A model generated the notes under the pieces. It had not been told where the DNA came from. It saw nothing but the letters and a program-made list of their open reading frames with translations, and ran no database searches. From Firmicutes bacterium HGW-Firmicutes-11 (GTDB lineage Bacteria > Bacillota > Clostridia > Peptostreptococcales > Anaerovoracaceae), in contig PHAE01000003.1 of the NCBI GenBank assembly GCA_002840285.1, positions 50,827 to 114,826 on the forward strand: a stretch of DNA of 64,000 nt, given 5' to 3'. Of this stretch, positions 51,219 through 60,997 are shown one piece after another. A program made the position numbers and the translations under genes. The first letter of the stretch is position 1. Every line of letters begins with the position of its first letter.

Positions 51219-51812
51219 TCATTGTTGTTTGAATACTGTAACCAGTCGTCTCATATAGAAGGGCAAAACTTCTTCGATATCGTAGCTGCCATCGTGCAGG
51301 CACCAGTCGAATACGATCCCACGGGCGGTGATGAAAAAATATTCGACGATGGCGATGGATTCCTCTGTCCTTATGAGTTCTCCGGTTCTTTGTCCTCTCT
51401 CGACGATTTCGTTCATCAGGTGAAACATTGCGCGATCTCGATCAAGAAAGGCTTTGTTGTCTGTATTGTACAATCTCTTGGTAAAATCCATGCTTGTGAG
51501 TTTTACGTATTTTGCATAATAGATGTAAAACTGCACGATCTGGTCTTCGATCGGTAAATTGCTCATGCTGTCATCGATGTGGGCTTGAAGATAATCGTCC
51601 GCCTTATGAAAGATGTCCAACAGGATGTCATTCTTGGATTTGAAATAGTAGTAGAAGGATCCCACCGAAACCCCCGCCTTTTTACTGATCGTCTCGATCG
51701 TGATGTTGTCAAAACCTTTTTTTTGCATCAGATCGATCGTAGTTTTCAGGATCTTGTTTCTGGTTTTGATTGCCTGTGCCTGCCTGGATGTGATTCGTTT
51801 ACTCTGTGCCAT
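51219..51812 (-). CDS. TetR/AcrR-family transcriptional regulator
   Basis: 197 residues. N-terminal HTH domain about 12-60 (TRNKILKTTIDLMQKKGFDNITIETISKKAGVSVGSFYYYFKSKNDIL), followed by the ligand domain. It lies between the third TRAP operon and an MFS gene, all on the minus strand. Matching operators TTGAATnnATTCAA occur at its own promoter and at the TRAP promoter, so it probably represses both until an inducer binds. Confidence 0.92.
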   Translation of the reverse strand: MAQSKRITSRQAQAIKTRNKILKTTIDLMQKKGFDNITIETISKKAGVSVGSFYYYFKSKNDILLDIFHKADDYLQAHIDDSMSNLPIEDQIVQFYIYYAKYVKLTSMDFTKRLYNTDNKAFLDRDRAMFHLMNEIVERGQRTGELIRTEESIAIVEYFFITARGIVFDWCLHDGSYDIEEVLPFYMRRLVTVFKQQ

Positions 51813-51852
51813 CTCAAGTTACCCCTGCTTCAAATCGTCTATTTTGTATCAT

Positions 51853-51903
51853 ATCTTAAACCACCTGGATTGCAATGTCAAACATATGTTGAATGGATTC
51901 AAT
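51853..51903 (-). promoter_or_regulatory. Promoter of tetR with upstream operator copy
   Basis: Minus strand TTGACA (51881-51876), 17-base spacer, TAAGAT (51858-51853). The operator TTGAATGGATTCAA (51889-51902) lies just upstream of the -35 box. It shares the inverted-repeat half-sites of the site at 50956. Confidence 0.6.
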
Positions 51904-51906
51904 GAA

Positions 51907-53109
51907 TTATTTGCTCATGTCATCGAAGCTTTCTCTTCGCCGAAGCACAAATGCCATCACAAACATGAGCGCCGCAAACCCGAGCATCGCGATCGGCACG
52001 AGGAAATATGAGCCAGTCGATGTACGTATCCAGCCGGCCAATGTCGGCCCGACCGTTGATGATACCATGATCCCGCATGTTGCGATGCTGAAGTTGAGAG
52101 CGAGGTTTTTCGAACCAAATCGCGTTCGCACATAGTTGATCGTCAAAGTGGAAGAGCTGCCATAAAAGAGGCCTATGATAACACATCCTGTAATCAGAAT
52201 CGGCAAAAACCCGGTCCCAAAGTATATGATCAACAGGATCGTCCCAAGGGAGGACCCTGCGCATACCGTAAACATAGTTCTCGAAAATCCATTTCTGTCG
52301 AAGAAAACCCCGGTCAGGAATCTCCCGGATCCGTTGGCGATGGAAACCAATCCTACGACAAAGGCGGCAAATGTAGCCGTCATTCCAAAATCAAGTACCA
52401 TCGGGCTGGCATGGGCGATCAGCATCAAACCTGTGATCGAATGGCAGATCATCCAGGTCAAATACACCTTGAAATTTTTGGATTTGATCATCTCCATACC
52501 CGAGTAATCCCGGATCGCCACGATATCACTCTCGATTTCTTCCGGCATCACCATCTTTTGACTTCGAATAAACAGCGCCGCAATCGTCAGAAACAGTGCG
52601 TCAGCGATCGCGATCCCGAGAAAGGTCGTTCGCCAACCTTGTAGGAGGATGATACGAGTGACCGCTGTTCCTAAGATCATGCCGCCCAGACCAAACGCAA
52701 ACATCATCAGTCCCGATACCATTCCTTTTCGACGAAACAGCGGGATCATGGTTCCAACGACTGCGTTGTAGGTGATGCCCACGCCAAATCCGCAAAAGAC
52801 GCCATAGGCGAGGAAGATCTGCCATAGCTCATGCACTCTGGAAGAAAGACCGAACCCTATGAAGAGAAAGACCGCCGCCAATAAGAAAACAAAGCGTGTG
52901 CTGAAAACCCGCATCAAATTACCGCTGGCGAGTCCGCCAAGACAAAAGAACACCATGGAGATCGAGAAGATGAACGATGTCTCCGTGCGATTCCAGCCAA
53001 ATTCAGCTTCCAATGGACTCACAAAGATCGACCATGCATAAATCAATCCTACCAACAGCATCAAAAAGAATCCATAAATCAAATAAACGTATCGCAGTAT
53101 GATCCCCAC
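51907..53109 (-). CDS. MFS transporter, oxalate/formate antiporter-like
   Basis: 400 residues with twelve membrane segments. The first loop (YAWSIFVSPLEAEFGWNRTETSFIFSI) is typical of the OFA/monocarboxylate-transporter group. The start is uncertain: the track start is a GTG at 53109 that sits against its ribosome site. It ends just before the tetR promoter, so it may be cotranscribed with tetR or read separately. Cargo is presumably a carboxylate. Confidence 0.87.
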   Translation of the reverse strand: MGIILRYVYLIYGFFLMLLVGLIYAWSIFVSPLEAEFGWNRTETSFIFSISMVFFCLGGLASGNLMRVFSTRFVFLLAAVFLFIGFGLSSRVHELWQIFLAYGVFCGFGVGITYNAVVGTMIPLFRRKGMVSGLMMFAFGLGGMILGTAVTRIILLQGWRTTFLGIAIADALFLTIAALFIRSQKMVMPEEIESDIVAIRDYSGMEMIKSKNFKVYLTWMICHSITGLMLIAHASPMVLDFGMTATFAAFVVGLVSIANGSGRFLTGVFFDRNGFSRTMFTVCAGSSLGTILLIIYFGTGFLPILITGCVIIGLFYGSSSTLTINYVRTRFGSKNLALNFSIATCGIMVSSTVGPTLAGWIRTSTGSYFLVPIAMLGFAALMFVMAFVLRRRESFDDMSK

Positions 53110-53124
53110 CTTTCCAAGTTCAAC

Positions 53125-53165
53125 ATTATACCATATTGAGGTGGCACCATCGACTAAAGTATTAT
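53125..53165. promoter_or_regulatory. Divergent promoters between the MFS gene and transhydroxylase
   Basis: Plus strand: TTGAGG (53136-53141), 18 bases, TATTAT (53160-53165), about 55 bases before the transhydroxylase start. Minus strand: extended -10 TGGTATAAT (53133-53125) for the MFS gene, with a poor -35. A TGGCAC at about 53142 has no matching -12 element, so this is not a sigma-54 promoter. Confidence 0.5.
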
Positions 53166-53225
53166 ATAATTGTTTTGTTTATAGTTATTCACTTTTTTAT
53201 TTCATGCAGATAGAGGAGGCCGCAA

Positions 53226-56195
53226 ATGACCGATGCAAAGAAACGACTGTCGGAACAGCTGCTCGGGCTGGAGCAATTGCTGAACGACACGGCAGCCAAG
53301 CACCCCCACTTTGCCAAGCGATTGCAAGAAAGAAACATGATTGCACAAATCAAGCTCAGAGATGATTCTCTGGGTCGGTACTATATATTCAAAGATGGGC
53401 AGGTAGCTTCTGAGTCCGGCATCCATCCTGACGCGGATGCAATGGTTTGGTTCGACAACGCGGAAACTGCCCTGGCGATCCTGAAGTCGGATAGAAATCA
53501 GCTGGAATACATCAGCGCGATCAAGAGTTTTCAGATGGGCATGCCCGGTCCCGACGAGCCTAAGCTCTGGTTCTGGGAAACACTTGGAATGATGGTGACC
53601 GCTCCCATCACCTATGGAACCGACATGGGCGACGGTGTAACAAGATACACGAGCAACACCAACGGCGGACCGGTATTTGTGTATGTCAAGGAGGATAAGA
53701 TCCTGCGGATCACGCCGATCTATTTTGATGAGGAGGATGCGGATCCCTGGGTCATCGAGGCAAAAGGCAAAAAATACTCTCCGCCAAAAAAAGCGACCGT
53801 CGACTCCTATACACAAGCATGGAAATCCATGGTCTACTCGAAAGAACGACTTTTATATCCGATGCGTCGAGTAGATTTTGATCCCAATGGAGATCGCAAT
53901 CCTCAAAATAGAGGAATTTCAGGTTATGAACGCATTAGTTGGGAAGAAGCATTGGACCTGGTGACCAGTGAGATTCGAAGAATGAAGCGGGATCACGGTC
54001 CCGGCGCGATATTGAACGGCAGTGGCTCCCATCACACCTGGGGCTATCTCGGCTACTGGTTGAGCCTGCGGTTGCGTTTTTTCAATCAGATCGGTTTTAC
54101 ACCGGTGGACCACAATCCTGATAGCTGGGAAGGCTGGTTCTGGGGCGCGTCCCACCATTGGGGACAGATCATGCGTCGTGGCGGAGGAGAAACTTACGGC
54201 ACCCTGGAAGATTGCATGAAGAACTGCGAGATGATCGTGTTCTGGTCCAGCGACCCGGAAGCTACCAGTGGCCTGTATTCAGCCCACGAAGGAACGATCC
54301 GCCGGCAGTGGCTCAACGATCTTGGCATCAAGGTCGTCCACATCGACCCGTACTACAACCATACCGCTGCCTACCTCGGCGGAAAATGGATCGCGCCTAA
54401 AGTCGGAACCGACGTGGCCATGATTTTGGCGATCGCTTACACCTGGATCAAGGAAGATCTCTACGACAAAAAATATGTGGCTGACCGCACGGTGGGATTT
54501 GAAAAATGGCAATCCTATATCCTCGGCGAAGTGGATGGGATCGAAAAGACTCCCGAGTGGCAGGAAGCTGAAACCGGTGTCCCTGCAAAAACCGTCCGGG
54601 CTCTCGCGAGAGAATGGGGCACAAAGAAGACCTATCTTTCTCCGGGAGGCATCGTCGGCTTCGGCGGCGCTTGCCGCGCTTCCACCGGCCCGGACTGGGC
54701 AAGAGGCCTGGTCATGCTGATGGCGATGCAGGGCCTCGGAAAACCGGGGATCAACCTGGGCAGTCTCCAACAGGGCGCGCCGGTCGATACGAGATTCTAT
54801 ATCCCCGGGTATTCAGAAGGCGGATTCTCCGGCGACATCAACGCCACCGCCAACGCAGTCAACCTATACCAGCGGATGCCCCAGCTTGCTTCTGAAAATA
54901 CCGTCCGACAGATGATCCCGCGGCTAAAACTGCCGGAGGCCATCATGGAAGGCAAGTGCGAAACCAACTTTACCGACTCCAAGGTGTTGGAGGGACAGTT
55001 CTTTGAATATAAATATCCGGCACCGGGCCATTCGCCGGTCAAAATGTACTACAAGTACGGTGGTTCCCATTTCGGTACCATGACCGATACCAACCGCTAC
55101 GTCAAGATGTATCAGAGCGACAACCTGGAATTCGTCGTGAACCAATCCATCTGGATGGAAGGCGAAACGAAGTTCGCCGACATCATCCTGCCGGCCTGCA
55201 CCAGCTTTGAGCGCTGGGACTTCAGTGAATTCGCCAATTGTGGCGGTTACATCCACCAGTGTTACACCCAGGTCAACAGTCGGGTCGCAGTCCTGCAGCA
55301 CAAATGCATCGAACCGCTGGGTGAATCCCGTTCCGATTTTCAGATTTTCTACGAGATCGCCAAGCGCTTGGGTTATGGATTCAACTTCTCCGAAGGGAGC
55401 ACCGAGTTCGACTGGTGCAAGCGCCTGTTCGACGGCACCGACTTGCCGAAAGCCGTCCAATGGGAGGACTTCTGCAAAAAAGGATACTATGTCGTTCCTC
55501 CTCTTCCGGAGAACAGAAGAGATCCGGTTTCCTACAACTGGTTTGCCGAGGATCGGGCAAAGGATACCCCGGAAATGTTCCCCATGCCGGGAGACTACAC
55601 CGAGGAATTCCCCAAAGGCCTTCAGACACAATCCGGAAAACTGGAGTTTGAGTCATCCAGTCTTAAACGCTACAACCCGGACGATCCGGAACGGCCTCCG
55701 ATCCTGACCTACATCCCCTCTTGGGAAGGGCCCCATTCCACGGATTTGCTCAAGAAATATCCGATGCAGCTCGTTTCTCCCCATCCCCGGTTCAGTTTCC
55801 ACACGATGGGGGATGGCAAAGACAGCACCATCAACGATGTCAAAGATCACCGGGTGCTCATCGACGGCCATTACTATTGGATCGCCCGAGTCAATCCGGA
55901 GGATGCTGCCGCAAGAGGGATCAAGGAAAACGACCTGATCAAAGTATACAATGACCGGGGCGCTGTCATCTGCGCCGCTCAGGTCAGCGCCAGGATCCGG
56001 CCGGGAGTGGTCCATTCCTACGAGTCCTGCGCGATCTACGAGCCTGTGGGAAAACCCGGCGAATCGCCGGATCGGGGAGGATGCATCAACAATCTGACAC
56101 CGAGCCGCATGATCATCAAAAAATCCCACGGAATGGCAGTCAACTCCTGCCTGGTAGACGTGGCAAAATGGGACGGAAAGGAGACGGTACTGTAA
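53226..56195 (+). CDS. athL: Pyrogallol-phloroglucinol transhydroxylase large subunit with N-terminal SCP2-like domain
   Basis: 989 residues, start at 53226 behind GAGGAGG. From about residue 146 ([20 protein letters not shown]) the protein follows the Pelobacter acidigallici transhydroxylase alpha subunit (about 875 residues) as I recall it: H269 in GSHHTWG, D299-S300 in HNPDSWEGW (Mo-ligand Ser and catalytic Asp), Y529 in PGYSEGG, and YNDRGAVI near the C-terminus. No N-terminal Fe-S cysteines, as expected. It turns pyrogallol into phloroglucinol using 1,2,3,5-tetrahydroxybenzene as co-substrate. The first about 130 residues are extra and look like an SCP2 sterol-carrier fold ([20 protein letters not shown]). 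The downstream gene is the Fe-S subunit. Confidence 0.92.
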   Translation: MTDAKKRLSEQLLGLEQLLNDTAAKHPHFAKRLQERNMIAQIKLRDDSLGRYYIFKDGQVASESGIHPDADAMVWFDNAETALAILKSDRNQLEYISAIKSFQMGMPGPDEPKLWFWETLGMMVTAPITYGTDMGDGVTRYTSNTNGGPVFVYVKEDKILRITPIYFDEEDADPWVIEAKGKKYSPPKKATVDSYTQAWKSMVYSKERLLYPMRRVDFDPNGDRNPQNRGISGYERISWEEALDLVTSEIRRMKRDHGPGAILNGSGSHHTWGYLGYWLSLRLRFFNQIGFTPVDHNPDSWEGWFWGASHHWGQIMRRGGGETYGTLEDCMKNCEMIVFWSSDPEATSGLYSAHEGTIRRQWLNDLGIKVVHIDPYYNHTAAYLGGKWIAPKVGTDVAMILAIAYTWIKEDLYDKKYVADRTVGFEKWQSYILGEVDGIEKTPEWQEAETGVPAKTVRALAREWGTKKTYLSPGGIVGFGGACRASTGPDWARGLVMLMAMQGLGKPGINLGSLQQGAPVDTRFYIPGYSEGGFSGDINATANAVNLYQRMPQLASENTVRQMIPRLKLPEAIMEGKCETNFTDSKVLEGQFFEYKYPAPGHSPVKMYYKYGGSHFGTMTDTNRYVKMYQSDNLEFVVNQSIWMEGETKFADIILPACTSFERWDFSEFANCGGYIHQCYTQVNSRVAVLQHKCIEPLGESRSDFQIFYEIAKRLGYGFNFSEGSTEFDWCKRLFDGTDLPKAVQWEDFCKKGYYVVPPLPENRRDPVSYNWFAEDRAKDTPEMFPMPGDYTEEFPKGLQTQSGKLEFESSSLKRYNPDDPERPPILTYIPSWEGPHSTDLLKKYPMQLVSPHPRFSFHTMGDGKDSTINDVKDHRVLIDGHYYWIARVNPEDAAARGIKENDLIKVYNDRGAVICAAQVSARIRPGVVHSYESCAIYEPVGKPGESPDRGGCINNLTPSRMIIKKSHGMAVNSCLVDVAKWDGKETVL

Positions 56196-56196
56196 C

Positions 56197-57033
56197 ATGA
56201 AAAAATGGCATATGATCATCGACGTCGAAAAATGTGAAGACTGCAACAACTGTTTCCTTGCATGCAAAGATGAGTTCGTTGGCAATGAATGGACCGGTTA
56301 CTCGGCTCCCCAGCCCCTTCACGACCATCGCTGGATCAACATCCATCGAAAAGAGAGAGGCGCCTTCCCTTATGTGGACGTTGCCTACCTTCCGATCCCC
56401 TGCATGCACTGTAAAGAAGCCCCTTGCATCGAAGCCGGAAAAGGCGCTGTTATCCGTCGCCCTGACGGTATCGTCATCATCGATCCGGAGAAAGCCAAGG
56501 GTAATGCGGAGCTTATCGCTTCCTGCCCTTACAATGCGATCTTCTGGAATGAAGAGCTGGCTCTTCCTCAAAAATGCACCTTCTGTGCCCACCTTCTTGA
56601 TAAGGGCTGGGAGATGCCCCGATGCGTCCATTCCTGTCCTACCGGAGCCCTCCGGGTGGAACATGTCGAGGATGCAAAGATGGAGCGGATCGCTGCAGAA
56701 GAATCTTTGGAGATCCTTTACGGAGAGTTGGGCTCCCGACCCAATGTCTACTACAAGAACTTGTTCCGCTTTGAAAAATGCTTCATCGCCGGCAGTGTCG
56801 ACGCTATAAAAAATGACGTCGTCGACTGTGTCGAAGGCGCCAGGGTCCTGCTTTCAAAAGATGGAGCTACGATAGCCGAAACCACCACTGACAACTACGG
56901 CGACTTCCGATTCGACGGACTGACCGGTGACGGCTCATCCTACGCCGTAGTCGTTGAGAGCGACGGATACGAAGCAAAAACACTGACCGTCGTCGTAAGC
57001 GACAGCGTCAATATGGGAAACATCCGACTGTAG
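56197..57033 (+). CDS. athS: Pyrogallol-phloroglucinol transhydroxylase small (Fe-S) subunit
   Basis: 278 residues, very close to the Pelobacter beta subunit length (about 274). Three [4Fe-4S] clusters are expected: CEDCNNCFLAC, CMHCKEAPC, CTFCAHLLDKG and CVHSCPTGALR supply the cysteines. The last about 75 residues form a Cna-B/transthyretin-like beta domain (GARVLLSKDGATIAET, DNYGDFRFDGLTGDGSSY), which is characteristic of this subunit. One base separates it from the large-subunit gene. The gene ends 11 bases from the convergent MBL gene without a visible terminator. Confidence 0.93.
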   Translation: MKKWHMIIDVEKCEDCNNCFLACKDEFVGNEWTGYSAPQPLHDHRWINIHRKERGAFPYVDVAYLPIPCMHCKEAPCIEAGKGAVIRRPDGIVIIDPEKAKGNAELIASCPYNAIFWNEELALPQKCTFCAHLLDKGWEMPRCVHSCPTGALRVEHVEDAKMERIAAEESLEILYGELGSRPNVYYKNLFRFEKCFIAGSVDAIKNDVVDCVEGARVLLSKDGATIAETTTDNYGDFRFDGLTGDGSSYAVVVESDGYEAKTLTVVVSDSVNMGNIRL

Positions 57034-57044
57034 AGCCCTGTGCC

Positions 57045-57800
57045 CTATTCATCGAATTCTTCGCCGATGCCGTCACAAAGTAGAATTGAAGGGATGCTAC
57101 CTTCTTCAAGCCCGCTCTGCCTAAACTTTGCGACGCTTTCTTTGGTGGCCTTCGTCCATCCATATGTATCCGCTTCCGGAAGCGGAAAATGTACCGCTAT
57201 GATGTGGTGAGGGGCAATTTGTTCTCTCACCTTTTCTCTTGCATTGGGCAGCCCTATATTGGGAAAAGCAGTGATCATCCAATCGATTTTTTTTGCCGGA
57301 AATTCCCATGAGGTTACATCCGCGTCCTTGAATCCTGCGTCACCTGTATGCAGGATCTTCTTTTTATCCAGTTCGATCAGAATCGCAAAGTGCTCCACAT
57401 CCTCATACGATCTGCCGCCGTCATGGGCGATGGGATATGCGTTAACCACGCTCGATCCGAACTTATAAGTCGCATGCTCCGGAACGATGACCCGCGACTT
57501 GGCATCATCGTCAACCTTTTCTTTGATCATGGAAAGAGACGCTCGGTTCATCATCACGACCACATCCTTGTTTTCAGCCAGGAATCGAGCGCAAGCATCC
57601 GGGTCGAAGTGATCCGGATGCTCATGGGTAAAAATGATAAGATCCAAGTTCTCAAATGGAGCGATGCCACATTGGATCGCTCGACCTTCCTCTACGCTGG
57701 TCGAAGGATACAGACCGTCGGCGCAGGTAAGGCCATCAATCAAAATGTTGCAGCTTCCTCGGATCAGCACTCCCGCATTAGCTAAATGTCGGATTTGCAT
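57045..57800 (-). CDS. Metallo-beta-lactamase-fold hydrolase (UlaG-like)
   Basis: 251 residues. MBL metal motif THEHPDHFD (HxHxDH), a later AYPIAHDGGRS His and HTGDAGF Asp. It resembles the UlaG/lactonase group of cytoplasmic MBL hydrolases. Last gene of a long minus-strand group; 15 bases after the zinc-ribbon protein gene. Substrate unknown. Confidence 0.85.
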   Translation of the reverse strand: MQIRHLANAGVLIRGSCNILIDGLTCADGLYPSTSVEEGRAIQCGIAPFENLDLIIFTHEHPDHFDPDACARFLAENKDVVVMMNRASLSMIKEKVDDDAKSRVIVPEHATYKFGSSVVNAYPIAHDGGRSYEDVEHFAILIELDKKKILHTGDAGFKDADVTSWEFPAKKIDWMITAFPNIGLPNAREKVREQIAPHHIIAVHFPLPEADTYGWTKATKESVAKFRQSGLEEGSIPSILLCDGIGEEFDE

Positions 57801-57815
57801 AGGACCTCCTGTTGT

Positions 57816-58481
57816 CTAAGTGTGCATCCGTTTGTCCAGTTCGGAGCGGATGTTGTCTCCTTGAAATATGAATATCGCTGCCAGGAAAATCACACTGGCG
57901 CCGATGCAGACGATCGAAGGGTAGAGCACCTTGGTCCATTTCAGCAAGAGAAACGCGATGGGGATGATTCCAAACAGACCATCCAAAAATGCATAGGTGA
58001 TATAGTCCCGGATGCTGAGCTTCATGATTTTCGCCGTGACGTACATGACGAACATCGCCGCTACATAAATGATCGGTATGACATAATCCAGCGACCATCC
58101 TCTCCATCCGGTCTGCCAATCCCAAAAGACTGAGAGCAGGGTCACGATGACCACGTGCCACAATATCGTCTTTGGGATGTTGTGCCGCTTCCTCAAAATG
58201 ACGATCAGGCTGATCCACATGCTGGCAAGGCCAAACAGTATGAATAGTGGCCATCTCACATCGATGGGGAAAATGATATACGCAGCAAAGCTGGACACCA
58301 CGGCCGTCACGGAAATGAAAACCATGATGCGAACCGCCAGATGACGCTCATAGGATGGCGGAATATCCGGAAATAGTTTCTGGTCCTCGGTGCCTCCGTT
58401 ATGTGGCAAGCCGTTTCCGCAGAGTGGGCACTGTTCCATTTTTCCACGCACCTTCACATGGCAGTGGTTGCAATACTGCAT
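57816..58481 (-). CDS. Zinc-ribbon membrane protein (DUF6320-like)
   Basis: 221 residues from the ATG at 58481 (10 bases after AAAGGAG; an ATG three codons earlier is too close to it). N-terminal zinc ribbon CNHCHVKVRGKMEQCPLCG, then about six membrane helices (for example VFISVTAVVSSFAAYIIF and IVCIGASVIFLAAIFIF). Found together with the acyltransferase and esterase genes here, and in my memory in other Firmicutes as DUF6320. Function unknown. Confidence 0.75.
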   Translation of the reverse strand: MQYCNHCHVKVRGKMEQCPLCGNGLPHNGGTEDQKLFPDIPPSYERHLAVRIMVFISVTAVVSSFAAYIIFPIDVRWPLFILFGLASMWISLIVILRKRHNIPKTILWHVVIVTLLSVFWDWQTGWRGWSLDYVIPIIYVAAMFVMYVTAKIMKLSIRDYITYAFLDGLFGIIPIAFLLLKWTKVLYPSIVCIGASVIFLAAIFIFQGDNIRSELDKRMHT

Positions 58482-58497
58482 GGATCCCATTCTCCTT

Positions 58498-59778
58498 TCA
58501 ACTGTTGGATGCGATCTCGACGTCAACGCCCCGTTCGGATAAAAACTGGAAGAACGTCCGTTGCATATCTGCGTCGGCATAGGGCGAGGTGGCGCTGATC
58601 ACCAGCCGGTCCCGGAAGGAGCAGATGGTAAGTTGTGGCCTTTTCGCACCTGTGCTCACGCCGAACTGGCGGATAAAAGGATCAAATTCTTCTGGCATGT
58701 TGATCCTTCCTAGATTTGAAATTGCCGAAGTGACGCTTCGGTCGGCGATTCGGGCAGCGATCCGCAAGGACAGATCCTTAAGCGGAAGCGGCATCAATCG
58801 GAGGACCGGATGTTGCTCCAGGGCAAGAAGCAGGCTTGCCTGTTCTTTGATCCATTCTTCATTGAGGTTTGTCCGAAAAGCCACGGTCAGTTCATCGATC
58901 ACGTCCTGCAGCTGCGGATTCTGCTCCTTGAACTGATAGCCGACGTTCATCGTACTGAAAAAGTTTCTCGCCGTCACCGATTCAAAAAAGTTGCGAAGAT
59001 CCACCGGAACCGACAGGACCACCGGAAACTTGCGCATGCGGTCGGTCATTTCTTTGTTGATCGAACACATCCATAAGGAAGCCAGAAATATGGTCATCGT
59101 TGTCTTATACTCATGGGCAAGATCCAGAACCTCCCGCACGGATGCGGATCCCTCGATCAGCCGCGTTCTGTTTTCAGGAAGCGGGGTACCTTTCAACCGA
59201 TGGGCTTTTCCGAATCGTTGCGCTTCTTGCCGTCTCTGTCTGCGCTTCAAGACCTTCCCACCGGCGAAGTGCTTGTCGAAGCTATTGTCCATTTTTTTGC
59301 TGACTGCTGCCTTCGGTCGAAACAGAGGTGTCGCAGAAAGGCCTTCCCCACTGTGTTTTCTGACCAGATATTCGTACACCAGCACCTCCATGAAGGAGAT
59401 CGCTCCGCTCCCATCAGCCAGAGCGTGGAATACTTCCAGATTGATACGGTCATGATAGTAAAATACACGAAAGAGCAAATTGCGCCGATCTCCAAAATAG
59501 ATCGGTGCGCAAACTGGGTTATTTTCCATTTCCACCACCGGCTGGATGTCGCTGTATTCAAGGTAATACCAAAACACACCTCGCCGGAGAACCGACCGGA
59601 AAAGGGGAAATCCTTCGATAGCTTTGTTCAATGCCTGCTGAAGAACCAGTGGTTCCACCGGTTCCGTCAGCTCACAGTGCAACCGAAAGACCTTGGTATC
59701 TCGATTGCTTCTTACTGCGGGAAATAGTTTTGAGGCATTGTCCAGTTTGACCCAGCCTACCCGTTTCTGCTGTTTCAT
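58498..59778 (-). CDS. CoA-dependent acyltransferase of the condensation/alcohol acetyltransferase superfamily
   Basis: 426 residues. The active-site motif HALADGSGA (HxxxDG) near residue 117 is that of chloramphenicol acetyltransferase-like, condensation-domain and alcohol acetyltransferase proteins; the second half has VPVDLRNFFESVTARNFFSTMN, the conserved structural segment. It overlaps the esterase gene by ATGA, so they are coupled. The pair could make and break an acyl ester, with the membrane zinc-ribbon protein as accessory (inference). Confidence 0.8.
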   Translation of the reverse strand: MKQQKRVGWVKLDNASKLFPAVRSNRDTKVFRLHCELTEPVEPLVLQQALNKAIEGFPLFRSVLRRGVFWYYLEYSDIQPVVEMENNPVCAPIYFGDRRNLLFRVFYYHDRINLEVFHALADGSGAISFMEVLVYEYLVRKHSGEGLSATPLFRPKAAVSKKMDNSFDKHFAGGKVLKRRQRRQEAQRFGKAHRLKGTPLPENRTRLIEGSASVREVLDLAHEYKTTMTIFLASLWMCSINKEMTDRMRKFPVVLSVPVDLRNFFESVTARNFFSTMNVGYQFKEQNPQLQDVIDELTVAFRTNLNEEWIKEQASLLLALEQHPVLRLMPLPLKDLSLRIAARIADRSVTSAISNLGRINMPEEFDPFIRQFGVSTGAKRPQLTICSFRDRLVISATSPYADADMQRTFFQFLSERGVDVEIASNS

Positions 59779-60713
59779 TGGTTCGTCCTGATTCCTTCGT
59801 TTTTCTCATCGAGAAAGCGATTGATGATCTCATAGCTCTTCACCACTGAGTCTGTATTCCATGGCAATGAGAAAAAGCCATGAAGTGCGTCTTTCATGCG
59901 ATAGATTTCCACATAGTTACCAAATTCTTCCAGTTTGCGACCGTATGCCTCGCCTTCGTCCCGCAGAGGATCGAATTCGGCGGTTATGATCAGTGTCTTA
60001 GGTTGCATCGAAAGATCCTCCGCCAGCAAGGGAGCGACGTGGGGACTGTCGCGATATTCCAGGTTCTGTACATAAAGTTCCATATAATCCCGGATCAGCT
60101 GTGAGGTCAGGACATAGTCGGTGCCGTTATCCCGAACCGATGGATACGGGGAATCTTCCGTGTGATCGTTGTTCGTTGCCGGGTAGATGAGGATCTGCTT
60201 CGATGGCAGAAACTCGCCCCGTTCTTTCGCGATCAGCGAGACCACTGCGGCAAGGTTGGCTCCGGCGCTGTCTCCGGCCAGAGTGATGTCCTCTGCTTCA
60301 CAGTGGATCAAATCGAGATTCTTGAATAATTCTTTGGCGACATAATAGCAATCTTCGACGCCGGCGGGGAACGGATGCTCCGGCGCCAGCCGGTAATCTA
60401 CAGAAACCACTGTATGCCCCGTTTGCTCTGCCATGTTGGCGCACACTGTCGTATAAGTGTCGATGTCACCTACGACCCAGCCACCACCATGAAAGAATAG
60501 GATGACCTTTGGCAATTGATTTTGCTTGGGATAAAACACCCTTACCGGGATCTCCCTTTCTTCCACGCGAATCTTACGGTCCAGAATTCGATACGCCGGC
60601 CGCAGATAAGGATGTATGATCTTCAGCATCTGACGACGCAGTTTGTAGTCCTTTTTTACACTGATCATCGGAGATGACAGCGCTTTCAGAGCCAGCCGTT
60701 GTAATTTGTTCAT
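59775..60713 (-). CDS. Alpha/beta hydrolase, HSL-type esterase/lipase
   Basis: 312 residues. Oxyanion motif HGGGWVVGD, nucleophile in GDSAGANLA, Asp in TAEFDPLRDEG and His in ALHGFFSLP: the full hormone-sensitive-lipase-type triad. The opening ATG overlaps the previous gene's stop, and its own stop overlaps the acyltransferase start (ATGA both times). Acyl ester substrate unknown. Confidence 0.9.
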   Translation of the reverse strand: MNKLQRLALKALSSPMISVKKDYKLRRQMLKIIHPYLRPAYRILDRKIRVEEREIPVRVFYPKQNQLPKVILFFHGGGWVVGDIDTYTTVCANMAEQTGHTVVSVDYRLAPEHPFPAGVEDCYYVAKELFKNLDLIHCEAEDITLAGDSAGANLAAVVSLIAKERGEFLPSKQILIYPATNNDHTEDSPYPSVRDNGTDYVLTSQLIRDYMELYVQNLEYRDSPHVAPLLAEDLSMQPKTLIITAEFDPLRDEGEAYGRKLEEFGNYVEIYRMKDALHGFFSLPWNTDSVVKSYEIINRFLDEKNEGIRTNQ

Positions 60714-60997
60714 GAATGCCTTCCTAGAACAGCAGAACCGTCCCCATGTTCTAAAATTTCTTTTGCTTTGTCGAAATCACGTTTATGCACGTAGATGAAA
60801 AACCCGTCGGCCTTGTTTCTTCGTCTTCCGAACAAGTCCGACGCAGCGCTCCTTGAGTCAAACATGTGGGCGCTGTTTTTTTGGAACATCCGAAACTTGA
60901 AACGGATGCTGTGGGAGGCGAGTTTCTCCCGAACTGAGGTAAACTCTTCCTGGGAGTGGCCGACGTAGACTTCCTTTTGGTTCCAAATCGTTATCAT
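60710..60997 (-). CDS. Small DUF2007-like protein with repeat-derived C-terminus
   Basis: 95 residues from the ATG at 60997, overlapping the upstream metallopeptidase stop by ATGA. It begins TIWNQKEVYVGHSQEEF and ends FFIYVHKRDFDKAKEIL, like DUF2007 putative signal-transducing proteins. The final residues (EHGDGSAVLGRHS) are encoded by the 16-bp repeat and its flank, so the original C-terminus has probably been altered by repeat insertion. Confidence 0.65.
   Translation of the reverse strand: MITIWNQKEVYVGHSQEEFTSVREKLASHSIRFKFRMFQKNSAHMFDSRSAASDLFGRRRNKADGFFIYVHKRDFDKAKEILEHGDGSAVLGRHS
60738..60753. repeat. 16-bp intergenic repeat, copy 2
   Basis: CCGTCCCCATGTTCTA, identical to the copies at 42133 and 63468. 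Here the match to copy 1 extends leftwards by GAA. It falls inside the 3' end of the small DUF2007-like gene. TAGAAC at 60725 and GTTCTA at 60748 could pair around it. Confidence 0.85.

Noticed and set aside
51078-51557. 159-residue plus-strand ORF
   Set aside because: Crosses the strong terminator and runs antisense to tetR; no ribosome site.
53142-53156. Sigma-54 promoter before the transhydroxylase gene
   Set aside because: TGGCAC is present but ACTAA stands where TTGC is required.
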